Origin: Hirsutella rhossiliensis
Lineage: Eukaryota > Ascomycota > Sordariomycetes > Hypocreales > Ophiocordycipitaceae
Direction: 5' to 3'
NCBI RefSeq assembly: GCF_020360975.1
Contig: NW_025408689.1
Location: 372,001-436,000 of the forward strand
DNA: 64,000 nt
Both the position numbers and the translations under genes were made by a program. The notes under the pieces are model-generated. The model had not been told where the DNA came from. It saw only the letters and a list, made by a program, of their open reading frames with translations, and searched no databases. Shown piece after piece: positions 36,401-48,657 of this stretch. Numbering within the stretch: the first letter of the stretch is position 1; each line of letters begins with the position of its first letter.

Positions 36401-39000
36401 GATAACGCTAACTTTAAAGAAAAAGAGGAAGCTATTAAATTAAATAATCTAAATAGAAAAGGAGACTTTAAGAAAGCGGTAGAGCTATAATACGCCTACC
36501 TTCCTATGCCTCCTCTTATAAAATAAGAGGAAGATTTAAAAGTAGCTTTTTCTATTAGTCTTTTTATCTTAACCCCTAAGGGGGTAGGAAAGGTACTTCT
36601 TTTAAAGAATTACCTAGCTGCCTTTTTATCCTTACTTTAAGAAGTAAAGGAAGGTATAGGGCCTAATATAGTTATTAAAGAAAACTAACCTCTCCTTTAT
36701 TTTAATTATTTTTCTAACTTTTATTTAATACTTATAAAGGACGGTTCCTATAAAGTATTTATAGTAAGCTAGCTCTTTAAGTTATAGCTATTAGTAAGGA
36801 AGGTATATAAAAGAGACCTCCCGGACCTACTAGTAAATTAAAAGTAGCTAGAAAAACACCCTTTTAAAGACTAGTTTTTCTAGGCCTAGAAAGACTACCT
36901 AGCCTTATATAAAGAGATAGGGTCTTTTAAAGAGGTCCTTAAAGAAAGGGTAAGAGGAAAATAGGTCCTTAGCTATAAGTAGGTCTTTATCTATAAGACT
37001 AATAAATATAGCTTCCTTTAAAAGTATAAGGCCTAGCTAGTTATCTATAGGAATTAATAGGAAAAAGGGGATCTACCTACTATAGCGACTACCTTAGTAA
37101 GGATATCCTTTTAGACCCTTATAGCTATAATAGTAGAATTTGACCTCGAGCTTAATTAAATAGATATAGTTAATACTTTTATTAACTACCCCCTTAAGGA
37201 AAAAAAAGTTATTTATATTTAACTTCCTCTTAGTTTCTAATAACTAAGAAAGGTTCTATAGCTTAGGAAAGCTCTATATAGACTATAAAGATTACTCCTT
37301 CTTTAGTAATAATATTTAATACGTTCCCTTAAAGCCCTAGGCTTTAAGAAAGTCCCTTAGGAACTATATATAATATAAAAGGGTAAAATTATAGTCTTCT
37401 TTTATATCGACGATATTATCTAAGCTTACCTAAAAGAGGAAAAAGTAATAGCTAAGGAGGCTATATAAGGCTTATAATAAAAGTATAAGATAACTAAGCT
37501 AAGGGAGCTAAAGTAGTTCTTAGGGATATAAATTCTTTAAAATAGGTCCTAATAAACTATCTAGCTTATATAGGACGCTTATATTAATAAGGTCGCTTAT
37601 AAATTCCTCCTTAATTCCCTTAATAAGAAGCTTCCCTTTATATTTATATAAATAAAGAGCTTTTAGTTAATCCGTCCTTTTAAGCTAGGGAGTAAGAGAA
37701 GTACTAATATTAATAGAAAGTAAGCTCCTTACTTTTTTTAGTTATTTTTACTAAACCGGATATCTCTTTTACGGTCTCTTAGGTAGCTAGGTATAACTAA
37801 AATCCTAGCCCTAGGTATTAAGAAGTAATAGATAGAGCTATTATTTATCTTTATTTAATAAGATTAAATAGTCTATACTTAGGAGGGTAGGGAAGGAAAC
37901 TAGCTACTAAAATCTTCTTTTATATAAGCGATTCCTCTTATAAAGAGAGATATAAGAAGTATATAAAAATATACGAATATAAAATTAAAAGTAAGGGGTC
38001 GGATAGGTAGGGCAGAGAGATTTAATTCTTATAGGGGCAGTAATTATAGTAAGGGAATAATTATTATATTGCCTTAATCCTCCTTCTTTCCTTTATTTAA
38101 CGCCCCTCTTTATACTAGTTTAGCATCTTAATTAATAAAGAAGATCCTACTTAAAGAAGCTACTAATATCCTTTCGACTACCGAGCTTTTTACTAGTTTT
38201 TCCCCTCTTTTCTAGCTATTACTAGTATATCCGTCTTATCTTTCGCTACCTTTATAGGAAGCTATCGCTAATTTTACTTCCCCTCTTACCCCTACCCTCT
38301 TTTTTATACCTCCTTTTAGCTCCTTCTTTAAAACCTGTTTTTTAGCTTCCTAGGTCCCTTATACTAAGGGATATCTTTAAGAACTACGAAATTAAGCTAC
38401 GCTTTACGATAATTCCTCCTTTATAGATAATTTATTAAATAAAAAGAGCTTATAAGGGTATATTATATCCCCTTTTAAAGGGACTATTACTTAGAAAGCT
38501 TTAAATTAAGCTATTATTATAACTTATAATATTAGAGGCAAAGCTACTAGCTATTTTAAAAGTATTAAAAGAAGCAATTTTCCTTAGCTAGCTATTAATA
38601 GCTTTATAACTATAAATTCCGACCTTATTATCTATAAAATATAATAATATATAGACTATATAAATTCTTATAGAGGAAAATAGTAAGCTATCGACCTAGC
38701 TATAGTATATTAATATCTATTAGTATTAGCTATACTAAGAGGTCTAAAAGGGACTTATTTCTATTTATTAAGTTTTAATAGTAATAATAAAAGCTAACGG
38801 TCTTATAAAGCCTTTATTAAAGTAAAAGCTTACTATCTTTTTATAGTAAATTAAGGTAAAAGACGTTTATAAGAAGCTATCCTTAAAGGCCCGCTTTAAG
38901 AGTCTATAAGAGAAGCTAATAATATATATAATAAGGTAACGTTTATAGCTAAAGAGAGGAATAAGGACTTATCTTAAAGGAGGGCCCCTAGCTTAATTAG
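33480..39000 (+). pseudogene. Copia gag-pol of the 32860-39720 copy, RIP-inactivated
   Basis: Forward reading: gag from about 33480; Ala/Pro-rich linker at about 34200-34390; protease near 34890-35000; integrase zinc domain and core at about 35330-36000; the long linker with Glu-rich patches (36400-36560); RT at about 36700-37800 with active site Y-I-D-D intact at 37403-37414; and RNase H from about 37880, broken at 37931 by the solo LTR and resuming at 38412 to about 38950. Although the RT motif survives, TAA/TAG stops occur every few dozen codons. Confidence 0.75.
37936..38411 (-). repeat. Solo LTR inside RNase H, with target duplication
   Basis: 476 bp in minus orientation, from TCTTATAAAG to CTTTACGATA, flanked by ATTCC at 37931-37935 and 38412-38416. 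RNase H reading resumes at once after it. Confidence 0.9.
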
Positions 39001-39243
39001 GACTTAATCTCCTTAAAGGCCCCTTTTTAGGGAATTATCCTTAAAGAAGCCCCCCTTTCTTATAAGACTTAATATCCTTCTTAGGCCCCTTTTCCTAAAG
39101 TAGGTTTAAAAGCGCTAAAGGCTAAAACCTAGATTTCTTAAGTAAGGGATAAGTATAGACTAAGACCTCCTTTATACGCTTACTAGCCTAAAGCTATATT
39201 AGCTATGCCCTTACTATAAGGGCAGGCTATAGCTAAGGGGGTA

Positions 39244-39720
39244 TATCGTAAAGCATAGCTTAATTTTATAGTTCTTAAAGATATCCCTTAGTAAGGGGAA
39301 CTAAGAAAGATAAAAAATAGGTTTTAAAGAAAGAGCTAAAAGGAGGTATAGAATAAAGGGTAAGGGTAAGAAGGGAAGTAAAAGTAGCGATAGATTCTTA
39401 TAAAGGTAGCGAGAAATAAGATAGATATACTAGTAATAGCTAGAAAGGAAGGGGAAAATAAGTAAAAAGCTTAGTAGTTAAAAGAATATTAATAGCTTCT
39501 CTAAGTAAGATCTTTTTTATTAATTAAGATACTAAATAGGTATAAATAAGGGCGTTAGATAAAGGAAAGAAGGAGAATTAAGGTAATATAATAATTACTC
39601 CCTTACTATAATTACTACCCTTATAAGAATTAAATATCTTTACCCTACCTATTTTACCTTTTACTTTTACTTTTACCTTTATATATTTTATATATACTTT
39701 TTATATCTCTCTTTATAAGA
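39244..39720 (+). repeat. 3' LTR of the 32860-39720 copia copy
   Basis: 477 bp, directly after the polypurine tract. Ends CTTTATAAGA, then passes into Mutator-like transposase sequence. Confidence 0.85.
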
Positions 39721-41300
39721 ATTATAGCCTTACTTATAGTAGCTATTAAAAAGTAAATTTAACTACTATAGGTTATTATTATAAACTATAATTTAGCTTT
39801 TATTAACGCCCTTATAAGCTTTAAAGAGCTTAATAATATAACGTATTTACTCTACCGCTAGTATATAAGTAGGAATATACTTACTAAGTATAAGGCTTAC
39901 TTCTTTAAAGCTATAAAAAATATATAAAGTAGCTAAATTAAGTATATACTACGCTTTATATTATTTCTTTAAGACTAAAAGGGTCTTATTAGCTTAGATA
40001 CTATAAATACCTTTTATTAACGCCTATATATATATAGGGTAGTAGGGCACCCCCCTATAACTATATATTATACCCTATAAACCTAGCTTAAGCCTTAAAA
40101 AAAGAAGATTATTACTTACTTTATTAATTAAAGTTATTACTTTAGGTATATAATAACCTTAGTTATAAAGAGCTTATATTCTATAATAAAGCGATTCTTT
40201 TAATCGTTAGTAAGGGGCCTTATAACTATTTTTAAGAAATCTAGTACCTTCTAAGTATATTAAGCCTATAAAATAAAAGCTATTTATTATTATAATATAT
40301 ATAAGATTATAGCCTTTACTTTTAAAGACCTATACTTACTTATATATAAGAAAGTCTCTTCTTAAGCGCTTAAGCTTATAGTAAATTAATACTATATAAT
40401 TTAAACGAACCTATATATAAAGAAGCTTATATAGCTATTAAGCTATTACCCTTATACCTTTATTCCTAGTATAGGCCTACTATACTAGTATCTTCTCTTT
40501 AAGTAGCTTAAAGAAAAAGTATTACTTTAGCTTAATATCTTTAACCTCTTTTAATATATATAGCTATTATAAGATATTATTTAAGCCCCTTATAAGCTAC
40601 TTATAATATATAGTAAAAGTAAGCTTAGTAGCGCCCTTAACCTTAAGAAAATATATAGTATTAGGCGCGACCTATTAGTATATAATATCGTAGAAAGCCT
40701 TAATTATACTAAAGCTATAAGGCCGCTACTATTAATAGCGCTACTAATAATTAATACTAATACTATAAGTAAGATAGCTTTTATATAAAGCTTATAATAC
40801 CTTTAATAGTATAGCGATCTCTATAAGCTTAGTATAGTAATACTATAAGTATATTAATAAGCTATATATATACCTTTCTTTAATAATAAGCTTAATAAGT
40901 TATAATACTAGCTAATCGACCTTATATAAGTAGAAATTATCGTTATAATACCTTTATAAGAGCCCTTATAAGAGCTCTTATTATAAGATATAGAGTATAA
41001 ATCGTTCGAGCTAGCTAAGTAAGAGCGTATAGTAAGGTAGTAAGATAAAGTAAAAGTAAACGTCTAAGAAAAAAAAGAAGTATATTAAGATTTATATAAG
41101 GACGAATTTATATAGAGATATATACCTTATAGTATAGCTAGACTATTACTAAGGTAGGTAGGGCTCGCTTAATTTAATAACTATAAATAGCTTTACTTAT
41201 AATTTATATATTAAAGAGTCTATTATATAAGCGCAGGGAATATATATATATAAATCTATAGTATTAGCGCTATACCTTTACTAGCTATACTAACTTACTT
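39721..41300 (+). pseudogene. Mutator-like (MULE) transposase, C-terminal half, RIP-inactivated
   Basis: The forward frame, ignoring TAG/TAA, begins with V-I-I-x-N-x-N-L-A-F-I-N-A-L and T-Y-L-L-Y-R-Q-Y-I. In MULE transposases the equivalent reads VIVTDRELALINAL and LLCxWHI; the Cys, Trp and His codons have changed by C-to-T/G-to-A. About 100 codons later comes YFRYITTLVIKSLYSIIKR, which matches the HFGxxTTSxxESxHxxLKR block of the family. A further segment near 40460-40520 resembles the GLPCxH block. The N-terminal half with the first catalytic aspartates is missing to the left, where copia sequence begins. No terminal inverted repeats were found. Identification is by motif pattern. Confidence 0.55.
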
Positions 41301-41967
41301 TTTAATTACTAGTTAGCTAAACTTATTTATTAGTTAATAAAAGTATATTAGTATTATACTATATAATACTAATAAGGTTATAGTTAGGCCTAGGGTGCCT
41401 AAGGGGCTTTAAGGGCCCTATAAGTATAAGGGGTCTAAGGCTATTAAGTATTAGTTATTTCTTTATAGACTTTATATTATACCTTATTAGTTATAAGGTA
41501 CTCTCCCTTATAGGTATAATATTAAACCTTAAAGTAAGAGTAGCCTTAGCTAGCTTTATAGCTAAGGTAGTTATAGTCCTTAGTTAAGTGCTTTTCTAAG
41601 TAAAAGGTATACTTAATAAGCTATTAGTAAGTCTAAGGGTTATAGCTAAAGGAAAGGCACCTATAATACTATATATATATAGTATATTCCTTATAGGCCT
41701 TAACTTAAATCTATAGACCTACTATATAAAAGCTTTTTTCTTTAGTATTTAGCCCTTATAGCCTTTAAAGGGACTATAAAGATAATAGATCTTACTTTTT
41801 ATATTAGGCCTAGGGTACCTAGCTCCCTAAGCTACCCTAGGATATCGATCCTACTAAGGGTTTTAGCTTCTATAGCGAAGATATTAAGGATAAAGGTTTT
41901 TAAGAGGTTAGGGACGCTCTAAGCTACTAGCTTAGTTTAGCTAGTAAGAAGGTCGGCTAATTTAATA
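41301..41967. other. Sequence after the transposase; nothing identified
   Basis: Contains two copies of an AGGCCTAGGGTxCCTA motif (about 41390 and 41809) and otherwise RIP-type AT-rich sequence without a frame. It could be the noncoding flank of the MULE. No inverted-repeat end could be shown. Confidence 0.3.
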
Positions 41968-42345
41968 GGTAGTTTAATAAGTAAGATCGTACCCTTATAG
42001 ATATTAGCCTATAAAAGGGATAAGACCCCTAGCGCTTTTTATTTACCTTCCCTTATAAGTATACTTAAAGGTTTTATAAAAGCCTAGATTATTTAATTAG
42101 ATATCTTCCTTAATTATAGTTAATTTAAATATTTATTTTTCCCCTTTAAAGTAAAGGACGCTAATAGCGCGACTTTAATAAAGATAAAGAGGTATAAAGT
42201 AAAGAAATCTTTAAGACTTATATTAATAACCTAGGACCCTTAGAGCTATATATAGGACTAATAATTAGATAATTATATAGTTAATTACTTTACTAATCCT
42301 TATCTATATACTACGCGTACTTTAGGTATATACCCTTATCCCTAT
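41968..42345. repeat. Dispersed repeat, copy 2 (about 380 bp)
   Basis: Second copy of 26330-26713. The match breaks off at the same base on the right. More RIPed in places, less in others. Confidence 0.6.
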
Positions 42346-43450
42346 TAAAGTAGCTTCTTAAGGTATAAGAACTACTTCTCCTACTACTTTAAAAGCTTCT
42401 TTACTATATAAAGGGCCTTTATTATTATAACTATATTACCTTTATTTAAAGTTAATAAAGCTAATATAGCTAGTTTCTTTATAGCCTTATTAAGCTTATT
42501 ATAAAAGTAATAAGGCTAATAGTTAGCGTTAGCGATCCGTTCTTTAGCTTTAAGATATATTAAAAGTCTTCTTTTACGTTCTTCTTAGCTAGGGCCTTAG
42601 TTAAGGCCTTAGCTAGGGCCTTAGCCGCGGCCTTAAGCGCTTTCTTTATAGTAAACTTAGCCTATAAGCTCGCTTTAAGGTTTCCTTAAGTAGCTTTAGG
42701 CTACTAAGCGGCCTTAGGCTAGTATAGGGGCTATTATAAGGGCTATTATAAGGGCTATTAGCGGTCTAGGGTCTTTATAGCTACCTTCTTAAGCCCTTTT
42801 ATAAAGGTCTTATAAAACGGTTTATATTTTAAGCTTTCTTAAGGGCCTAAAAGGCTTATTAAAGGAAGCTCTAAGCTTAGTCCTTAAGGAAAGGGTGCTA
42901 GGGCTAGGGCTAGGTCTACTTTAAGTATTAGAATATAGGTTAAATAGGTATAAGGCTAATAGGGCTACTAAGGGTAGCTCTCTTTTACCTCTTTACTTAC
43001 TTTAAAGGCTAGTTAGGCTAGAAGTAGTAGCATAAAGCAAGGCTAGGCTAGGCTTAAAGAGGCTAGTCTTTAATATAAGCTAGGTATTATCTTCTATCTT
43101 AATATCCTTTAAGTCCTAGTCTTAGGTCCTAGGCCTTTCTTTTAAAGTCTTTAAAAAGCGGTAGCTATTTAAAGCTTCTTTTAAGCGGGCCTTAGCCTCT
43201 AAAGTACTTATTTTAGCCCTTAGGTTAAGGGGGTTAAAGTTAAAAGGGCCCTCCTTAGGTCTAAGCTAGGGTCCTAGGTTAGGTCTAAGCTAGGGTCCTA
43301 GGTTAGGTCTAAGCTAGGTCCTATTAATAGGAGGTATATACCTTTAGTTAGCGAGGGTAAGAAAGAGTTTTCTACTTATATAAAAGAGAACCTTACTTAA
43401 TTTATAATCTTTAATAGTATATTATATACCTATTAGTAGCTATATAAAGC
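42346..43450 (-). pseudogene. Decayed coding-like region with lysine/alanine-rich stretches, unidentified
   Basis: On the minus strand around 42580-42660 a frame reads K/A-rich (KALKAAAKALAKALTKALAK), as in the tails of many fungal transposases, followed by a short helical stretch. GC content is higher than in the neighbours, and CTAGGGC/GGCCTTAG motifs repeat. A 24-bp tandem repeat lies at 43256-43323. A pogo-type transposase tail is one possibility, without a DDE motif to support it. Confidence 0.25.
43256..43323. repeat. Short tandem repeat, 24-bp unit, about 2.8 copies
   Basis: Units at 43256-43279 and 43280-43303 are identical, followed by a partial unit to 43323. The unit begins TAGGTCTAAGCTAGGGTCCT. 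There are no spacers, so this is not a CRISPR array. Confidence 0.9.
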
Positions 43451-44243
43451 TATACTTAAGGGGGGCGTAATATATTATTTATAATAGTTTTAAGTATATA
43501 CTCTTTTTATATTTTAAGCTTAGTTTTAAAATATTAGCTAAGAAGATATAATAATATTCTTAGAAGGTATTATCTTCTTTTTATATTATAAAATAAGATA
43601 AAAAAAGAAACTTACTACTATTAAGCTTATAAAGAAAGTAAATAAGATCGGTATATATATCTAATAATATAAACCTTTTACTTAAATAAGTACGCTAATC
43701 TATATTTAAGCTTATAATAAAGTATTTATACTTTACTACGCTAAGCTAGATATAAATATTTACTTAATATAGTACTTCTTTAAACTATATAAGGTAAGCT
43801 AAAATTACTTTAATTTACTTTTAATAAAGCGTTATAAGCTCTTAGCTTACTTACTTAGCTATATTAAGCTTACTATAATTATTATAGAGCTTTATAAAAA
43901 GGTTAGCTAGTTTATTTATATTAATATATATAAATAGTAAGAGATACCTTTATAAGTATAAAAATAAGCTTATATAAAGATAGTTAAATTAAGCGCGGAT
44001 ATCCCTTATTATAGCGCTATTAATATAAAGTTTTACTTTTATATAAAGTAGCTATAAGTTAAGCTTTATAAAGAAGCTATTAAACTTATTAAAGTATAAT
44101 AGTACTACTCTTAGCTATATAAAGCCCTACTATTATAAGAGGCTCTTAATTACTTAAGTAAACTAAGTATTATATTTACTTTAATTTTATAACTATAAAA
44201 GTATAAATATTATATATATATATATTCTAGTATAAGTAGTTTA
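43451..44243. other. AT-rich decayed sequence, no feature identified
   Basis: Begins with a G-run followed by TAATATATTATTTATAATAG (about 43464-43490), which looks like a polypurine tract and LTR start of some other element. The forward frame beyond has Y/I/K-rich content with no domain. It ends at the LTR starting at 44244. Confidence 0.35.
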
Positions 44244-44909
44244 TATTATAAAGTATAGCTTAATTTTATAGTTTTTAAAGATATCCTTTAATAAAAGGGA
44301 TATAAAAAACTAAAAATACTTAATATAAAAGAAGGAAAAAGAAGCTAAAGGGGGTATCGAGAAAAGTATAAGGGTTATTATAAAGTAAGTAAAGGTATAA
44401 GCTTAAGTACGGTCTATTAAAAGTAAGTTAATAATCTATAAAAGGAAAAAGAAGAGAAGTATAGGCCTAGGCTATATAGGCCTATAGGCCGCTTATATAT
44501 AGACTTAGCCTAGACCTTAGTTTAGGCCTATATAAGGTAAAAGCCCTTATAAGAGTAAGAGGGGAAGTAAAAGTAGCGATAGCTTTTTATAAAAGTAGTA
44601 AGAGATAAGATAGATATAGTAGTAATAGCTAGAAAGAAGGGGTAAAACTAATAAAAAGCTTAGTAGTTAAGAGGATATTAATAGCTTCTTTAAGTAGGAT
44701 CTTTTTTATTAATTAAGATATTAAATAGGTATAAAGAAAGGTATTAAATAAAGGAAAGGAGTAAAATAAAAGTAATATAATAAGTACTCCCTTACTATAA
44801 TTACTGCCCTTATAAGAATTAAATATCTTTACCTTACTTATTTAACCCCTTACTTCCCTTTTTACGTTTATATATTTTATATATACTTCTTATATTTCTC
44901 TTTATAAGA
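44244..44909 (+). repeat. 5' LTR with an internal insert of about 180 bp
   Basis: 666 bp instead of about 477. The surplus lies at about 44376-44556, between sequence matching the GGGTA and AAGGGAAG parts of other LTRs. It ends CTTTATAAGA, followed by a RIPed primer-binding site starting GTTATAAG. Confidence 0.8.
44376..44556. mobile_element. Small insert in the LTR, possible MITE
   Basis: The segment is absent from all other LTR copies here. It is bordered by TA, starts ATTATAAAGTAAGTAAAGGT, and contains nested AGGCCT/CCTAGG palindromes. The starting 20 bases recur at about 56433-56452. No clear terminal inverted repeat is seen. Confidence 0.4.
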
Positions 44910-47900
44910 GTTATAAGTTTAAGAGGAGTAGAGTTTATATACCTTTTAGCTACTATAAAAAGCACCTTTCTTATATCGTTTATAGCCCCTTCCTTTTACC
45001 CCTCTTATTAAAAAAGCCGATTTTTAACTAACTTTTCTACCTTCTTTTTTATAATAATATTAAAAAACGATTCCTTTACTACCTTTATAGTCTATAAGAT
45101 AATTCTTATAAAGCCTTAAGATTAAGATAAGTAGGTAAAGGAACTATAGGCTTATATAAATAACACTATTTATAATTTAGTCTTCTTTAATAAGTCTATC
45201 CCTCTTAAGCCCCCTTTTTATCTTAAGGTAATAGAATTTATAAAGAGCTTCCTTTTTCTTTAAGCTAACTTCTATATAATAAAGAGCTTTTTTTACTACC
45301 TTAGATAACTATAAGAGTTACTATAAGGAATACTTCTATAAGATAAAGCTACTATCTACTATATATATAGCGATAATAGAATCTATTAGTACTATAAAGC
45401 TAATCTCTCTTTAAAAAGAAGAAACTCTTAGGTAGTAGCTTTTAATGCTTAAGACCTTAATAGCTCCCTTAAAGGGCTATATAACTAACTATATTAAGAA
45501 GACCTATATAGTATACCTAGGAGCCCTTTTTACTAGGAACCTACTAGCCTCTTTATAGCTAGCTAAGTAAGAAGAAATCCTTAAGGAAGCTAACTAATAA
45601 TTCCTAATAGAAGCTCTTTCTAGCTAGTAGTTATAGGATATATCTCTATTAATAAAGCCTATTAGTAATAGTTACTTAACTATTATTTAAGAAGCTAGCT
45701 AGGAACTAAATAAAGAGGCTACTAAAGTATAATAATAAGTAGTCTTATTCCTTTATAGCTAGCACTCGACCTAGATAGCTTAACCTACTACCCTTATAGC
45801 TGCTATAGCCCCTCTTACTATAGCCCCCGCTACTACTACTACTACTATAGCTGCCCCTTTAGCTCCTCTTTCCTCGAGAGCCTTAACGCTGTTTTTAACT
45901 ACTACTACCCTAGCCCTAGCTTTGCCTACTACTTTAGGCGCGGCCCCGTTAGTGCGACCGGCCTAACTAGTCCCCTAATAGACCTTATAGTCTATTAGTC
46001 GAAAAATTAAGGAACTAGTTAAATTAGAACCTTATTAGAATTAGTAATAAGGGGTAAAAAGGGAGGGTTTTTAAGTAAACCTTTTAAACTAAAATAAGGA
46101 TTCTATAAAGAAATAAAAGACTAGATAAAGCGGCTGCTTAGCTTATAAATCCCTAGTCTATAGGTTATTATAATACTAATAAGACTTTAAGGAAAACCGA
46201 CTTAAAGGATTTAACCCTTTAAAGAGGCTATTAGAAATAATATAATAGTCTCTTAAAGAGGACTACTTACTATAAAAGAAGATAGATAAGATTTATATTT
46301 TTAAGAAATAGTAACTAATAATACCGCTACCTTTATTTAAGATATAAATTTAAGGAAAAATTATTAGTATAGTAATTCTAGCCTTTATCTTTCCTATAGA
46401 TTAATAAGAACGCTTATTAAGACCCTTTAATTATCCCTTATAAAATTTAGCTATCTTTAATTCTAGTACTTCCCTTAATATCTATAATACCCTCTTAAAA
46501 ACTTAAACCTTTAAGAAGGTATAAAGGGAATACCTTATTACTAGGAAATTAACTATATAAATAAAGGGATATAGAAGGGTAAATATTACGATAAAACTAC
46601 TTAATAGGTCTATATAAATTCTTTAACGAAAAAGGGTAGCTTTTTAACCTTAATTTTTAACGAGCTTAATTTCCTTTTATCTTCTTTAAAAGGAAGGAAT
46701 CTTTTAGGATATAACTTCTAAGCTTATAAGGCTAGTTTAAAAGAATTAAACGATTAAGCTTATTAAGAAGAAATTTAATTAATTTATTCTCGAATTCTAA
46801 CTTATCCTTAGAAAGGAATCTCTTAAGAAGTTAGCTTTCTTTATTAAGAGGAATAGGTCTATTATAAAGGACCCTCTTTTAGTAGCCTAAGGAAATAATA
46901 TTCTTTAGTATATATAACTTAGTTATATAGGTATATAGGCCCCTTAGCTTTATATAAGCAAGGCTAATAATAAGGCGTATAAATTAATAGCCCTAAGACC
47001 GTTAAATATAAATACTATAGCTAAAGGAAAACTAAGAGATAAATTTCTAACTAAACCCTTTTACGGCTAGACTAGCTATATAAGGAAATTTAGGTCGACT
47101 AAATTAGTTTTTCTAAGGACTAAGAAAGCTTTATTAAGGTAATGTTTTTTATAGACGCCTTTTTATATATAGTTTTCCCTTATTTCTTATAAACCTACCT
47201 AAGTAAGTATAACTAGTTTACCCTTTAAGACTTTATTAACTAAATAAAATCCTATTTCGGCTATAGGGTAAAGAAGATATAGTTTAATAGAAAGCTATTT
47301 ATAAAGGATATCTTAAATTAGCTTTAAAAAAGGGGTATTTTACTCCTCCTATTAGTACTAAATACCTAGGTCTAAAATAAAAGGGGAGAAATATTAAGGG
47401 GTGCTATAATAAAAAGGGCCTATATAATAAGACTTACTATAAAGCTTCCCTAAGACCTTTAAAAGGAAGTCGTTAAGACCGCCTATTACTTTTAAAACTA
47501 GACCCCTAGGGACCTTAAGAACCTTAGAAGGATAACCTAAGGAATAAACTAGAAATCCCCTTTTAAGCTCTTTATAAAAATAGAGGGCCTTACTAAACTA
47601 CCTTTATACCTATAGTTATAAGGTATATACTATAACTATTAATATATAGCTAAAAAGAAAGAAGAAAAGAAAGCTTAATCTTATACCCTTTATAAGTTAC
47701 CTCGTTAATTATAAATCTATAAATATCTTTTAGATTTAAATTCCTCTTTTATTAAAGGTTATTTTAACTAAGGACGTGATTTTTAATAAATCTAGCTTCT
47801 TTAATAAATAGAGGGATTTTTAGCCCCTCTTACTCTTATAATATTAGTAAATTTAAAAGATCTAAATCCCCCCTTTTTAATAGTCTTAAGAAGAGGTCTT

Positions 47901-48356
47901 AGAGAAAGAAATAAAAGAAGAACCTAACGTTAAAGTAGTTAAGGATAACGCTAACTTTAAAGAAAAAGAAAAGGAAGCTACTAAATTAGATAATCTAAAT
48001 AAAGAAGGAAACTATAAGAAGGCGGTAGAGCTAGAATACGCTTGCTTCCCTATACCTCCTCTTATAGAATAAGAAGAAGATTTAAATATAGCTTTTTCTA
48101 TTAGTCTTCCTATCTTAACCTTTAAGGGGGTAGGAAAGGCACCTCTTTTTCTCTTAAAGGATTACCTAGCTACCTTTTTATCCTAACCTTAAGAAGTAAA
48201 GGAAGGTATAAGGCTTAATATAAAAGAAGACTAACCTCTCCTTTATTTCTATTATTTTTCCGACTTATATCTAACGCCTATAAAAGATAGTTCCTATAGA
48301 GTATTAATAGTAGGCTAGCCTTTTAAGCCTCTATTAGTAAGAAAGGTATATAAAAG

Positions 48357-48456
48357 TATCGCGAAGACTATTACGCTACGTAGGCAAAAGTAGAACTCGC
48401 GCTCCGATAGGTGCGCTGCAATTAATATATATTACTAATAACCGCGTTTTCCGACA
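48357..48456 (-). repeat. TRIM LTR, left copy (100 bp)
   Basis: Starts TATCGCGAAG and ends TTTTCCGACA. Slightly more RIPed than the right copy. Confidence 0.85.
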
Positions 48457-48640
48457 CACCCCCCCTTAGGGATCGCGGCTCCGCCGGGATTCCTAGACCT
48501 AAGCCCACGACGCGGGAGTCGAACACCAAGCACCGCGCCCATTACCCAGGGAAATCTAAGAGAGAGAGGGGTACACGGCTATCTACGGGTATTACCCCGC
48601 AACGCGCAGTCACCGGAAGTTGCAGGGGTAGTTTGCCACC

Positions 48641-48657
48641 CCTCCCGGGCTTATAAC
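48641..48657 (-). other. Primer-binding site of the TRIM
   Basis: Seventeen bases identical to the site at 61218-61234 and at 10133-10149, and in the same place relative to the LTR. Confidence 0.7.

Larger units (their letters stand above)
32860..39720 (+). mobile_element. Near-complete copia copy, interrupted by a solo LTR
   Basis: LTRs at 32860-33336 and 39244-39720 are both 477 bp. Without the inserted solo LTR and its duplication (481 bp) the copy is 6380 bp, close to the 6311 bp of the full-length copy. It has a primer-binding site GTTATAAGCC from 33337 and a polypurine tract ending at 39240. The flanks differ (AAGTT at 32855-32859, ATTAT at 39721-39725), so the two ends do not come from one simple insertion. 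Recombination with another copy is the likely cause. Confidence 0.8.

Noticed and set aside
37403..37414. Intact YIDD as evidence of an active reverse transcriptase
   Set aside because: The surrounding frame has RIP-type stops every few dozen codons; survival of one motif is chance.
29840..39725. ATTAT on both sides of the whole 29845-39720 block as one target duplication
   Set aside because: The outer LTRs are in opposite orientations, the left LTR would have to lack three bases, and ATTAT is common in this AT-rich DNA. Chance is likelier.
43256..43323. Regular short repeats as a CRISPR array
   Set aside because: Units are directly adjacent with no spacers and the genome is fungal; it is a plain tandem repeat.
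48514..48525. Box-B-like GTTCGACTCC on the minus strand inside the TRIM, suggesting a tRNA-derived element
   Set aside because: No matching box A, D arm or T stem could be folded; the direct repeats, priming site and duplication explain the element as a TRIM.
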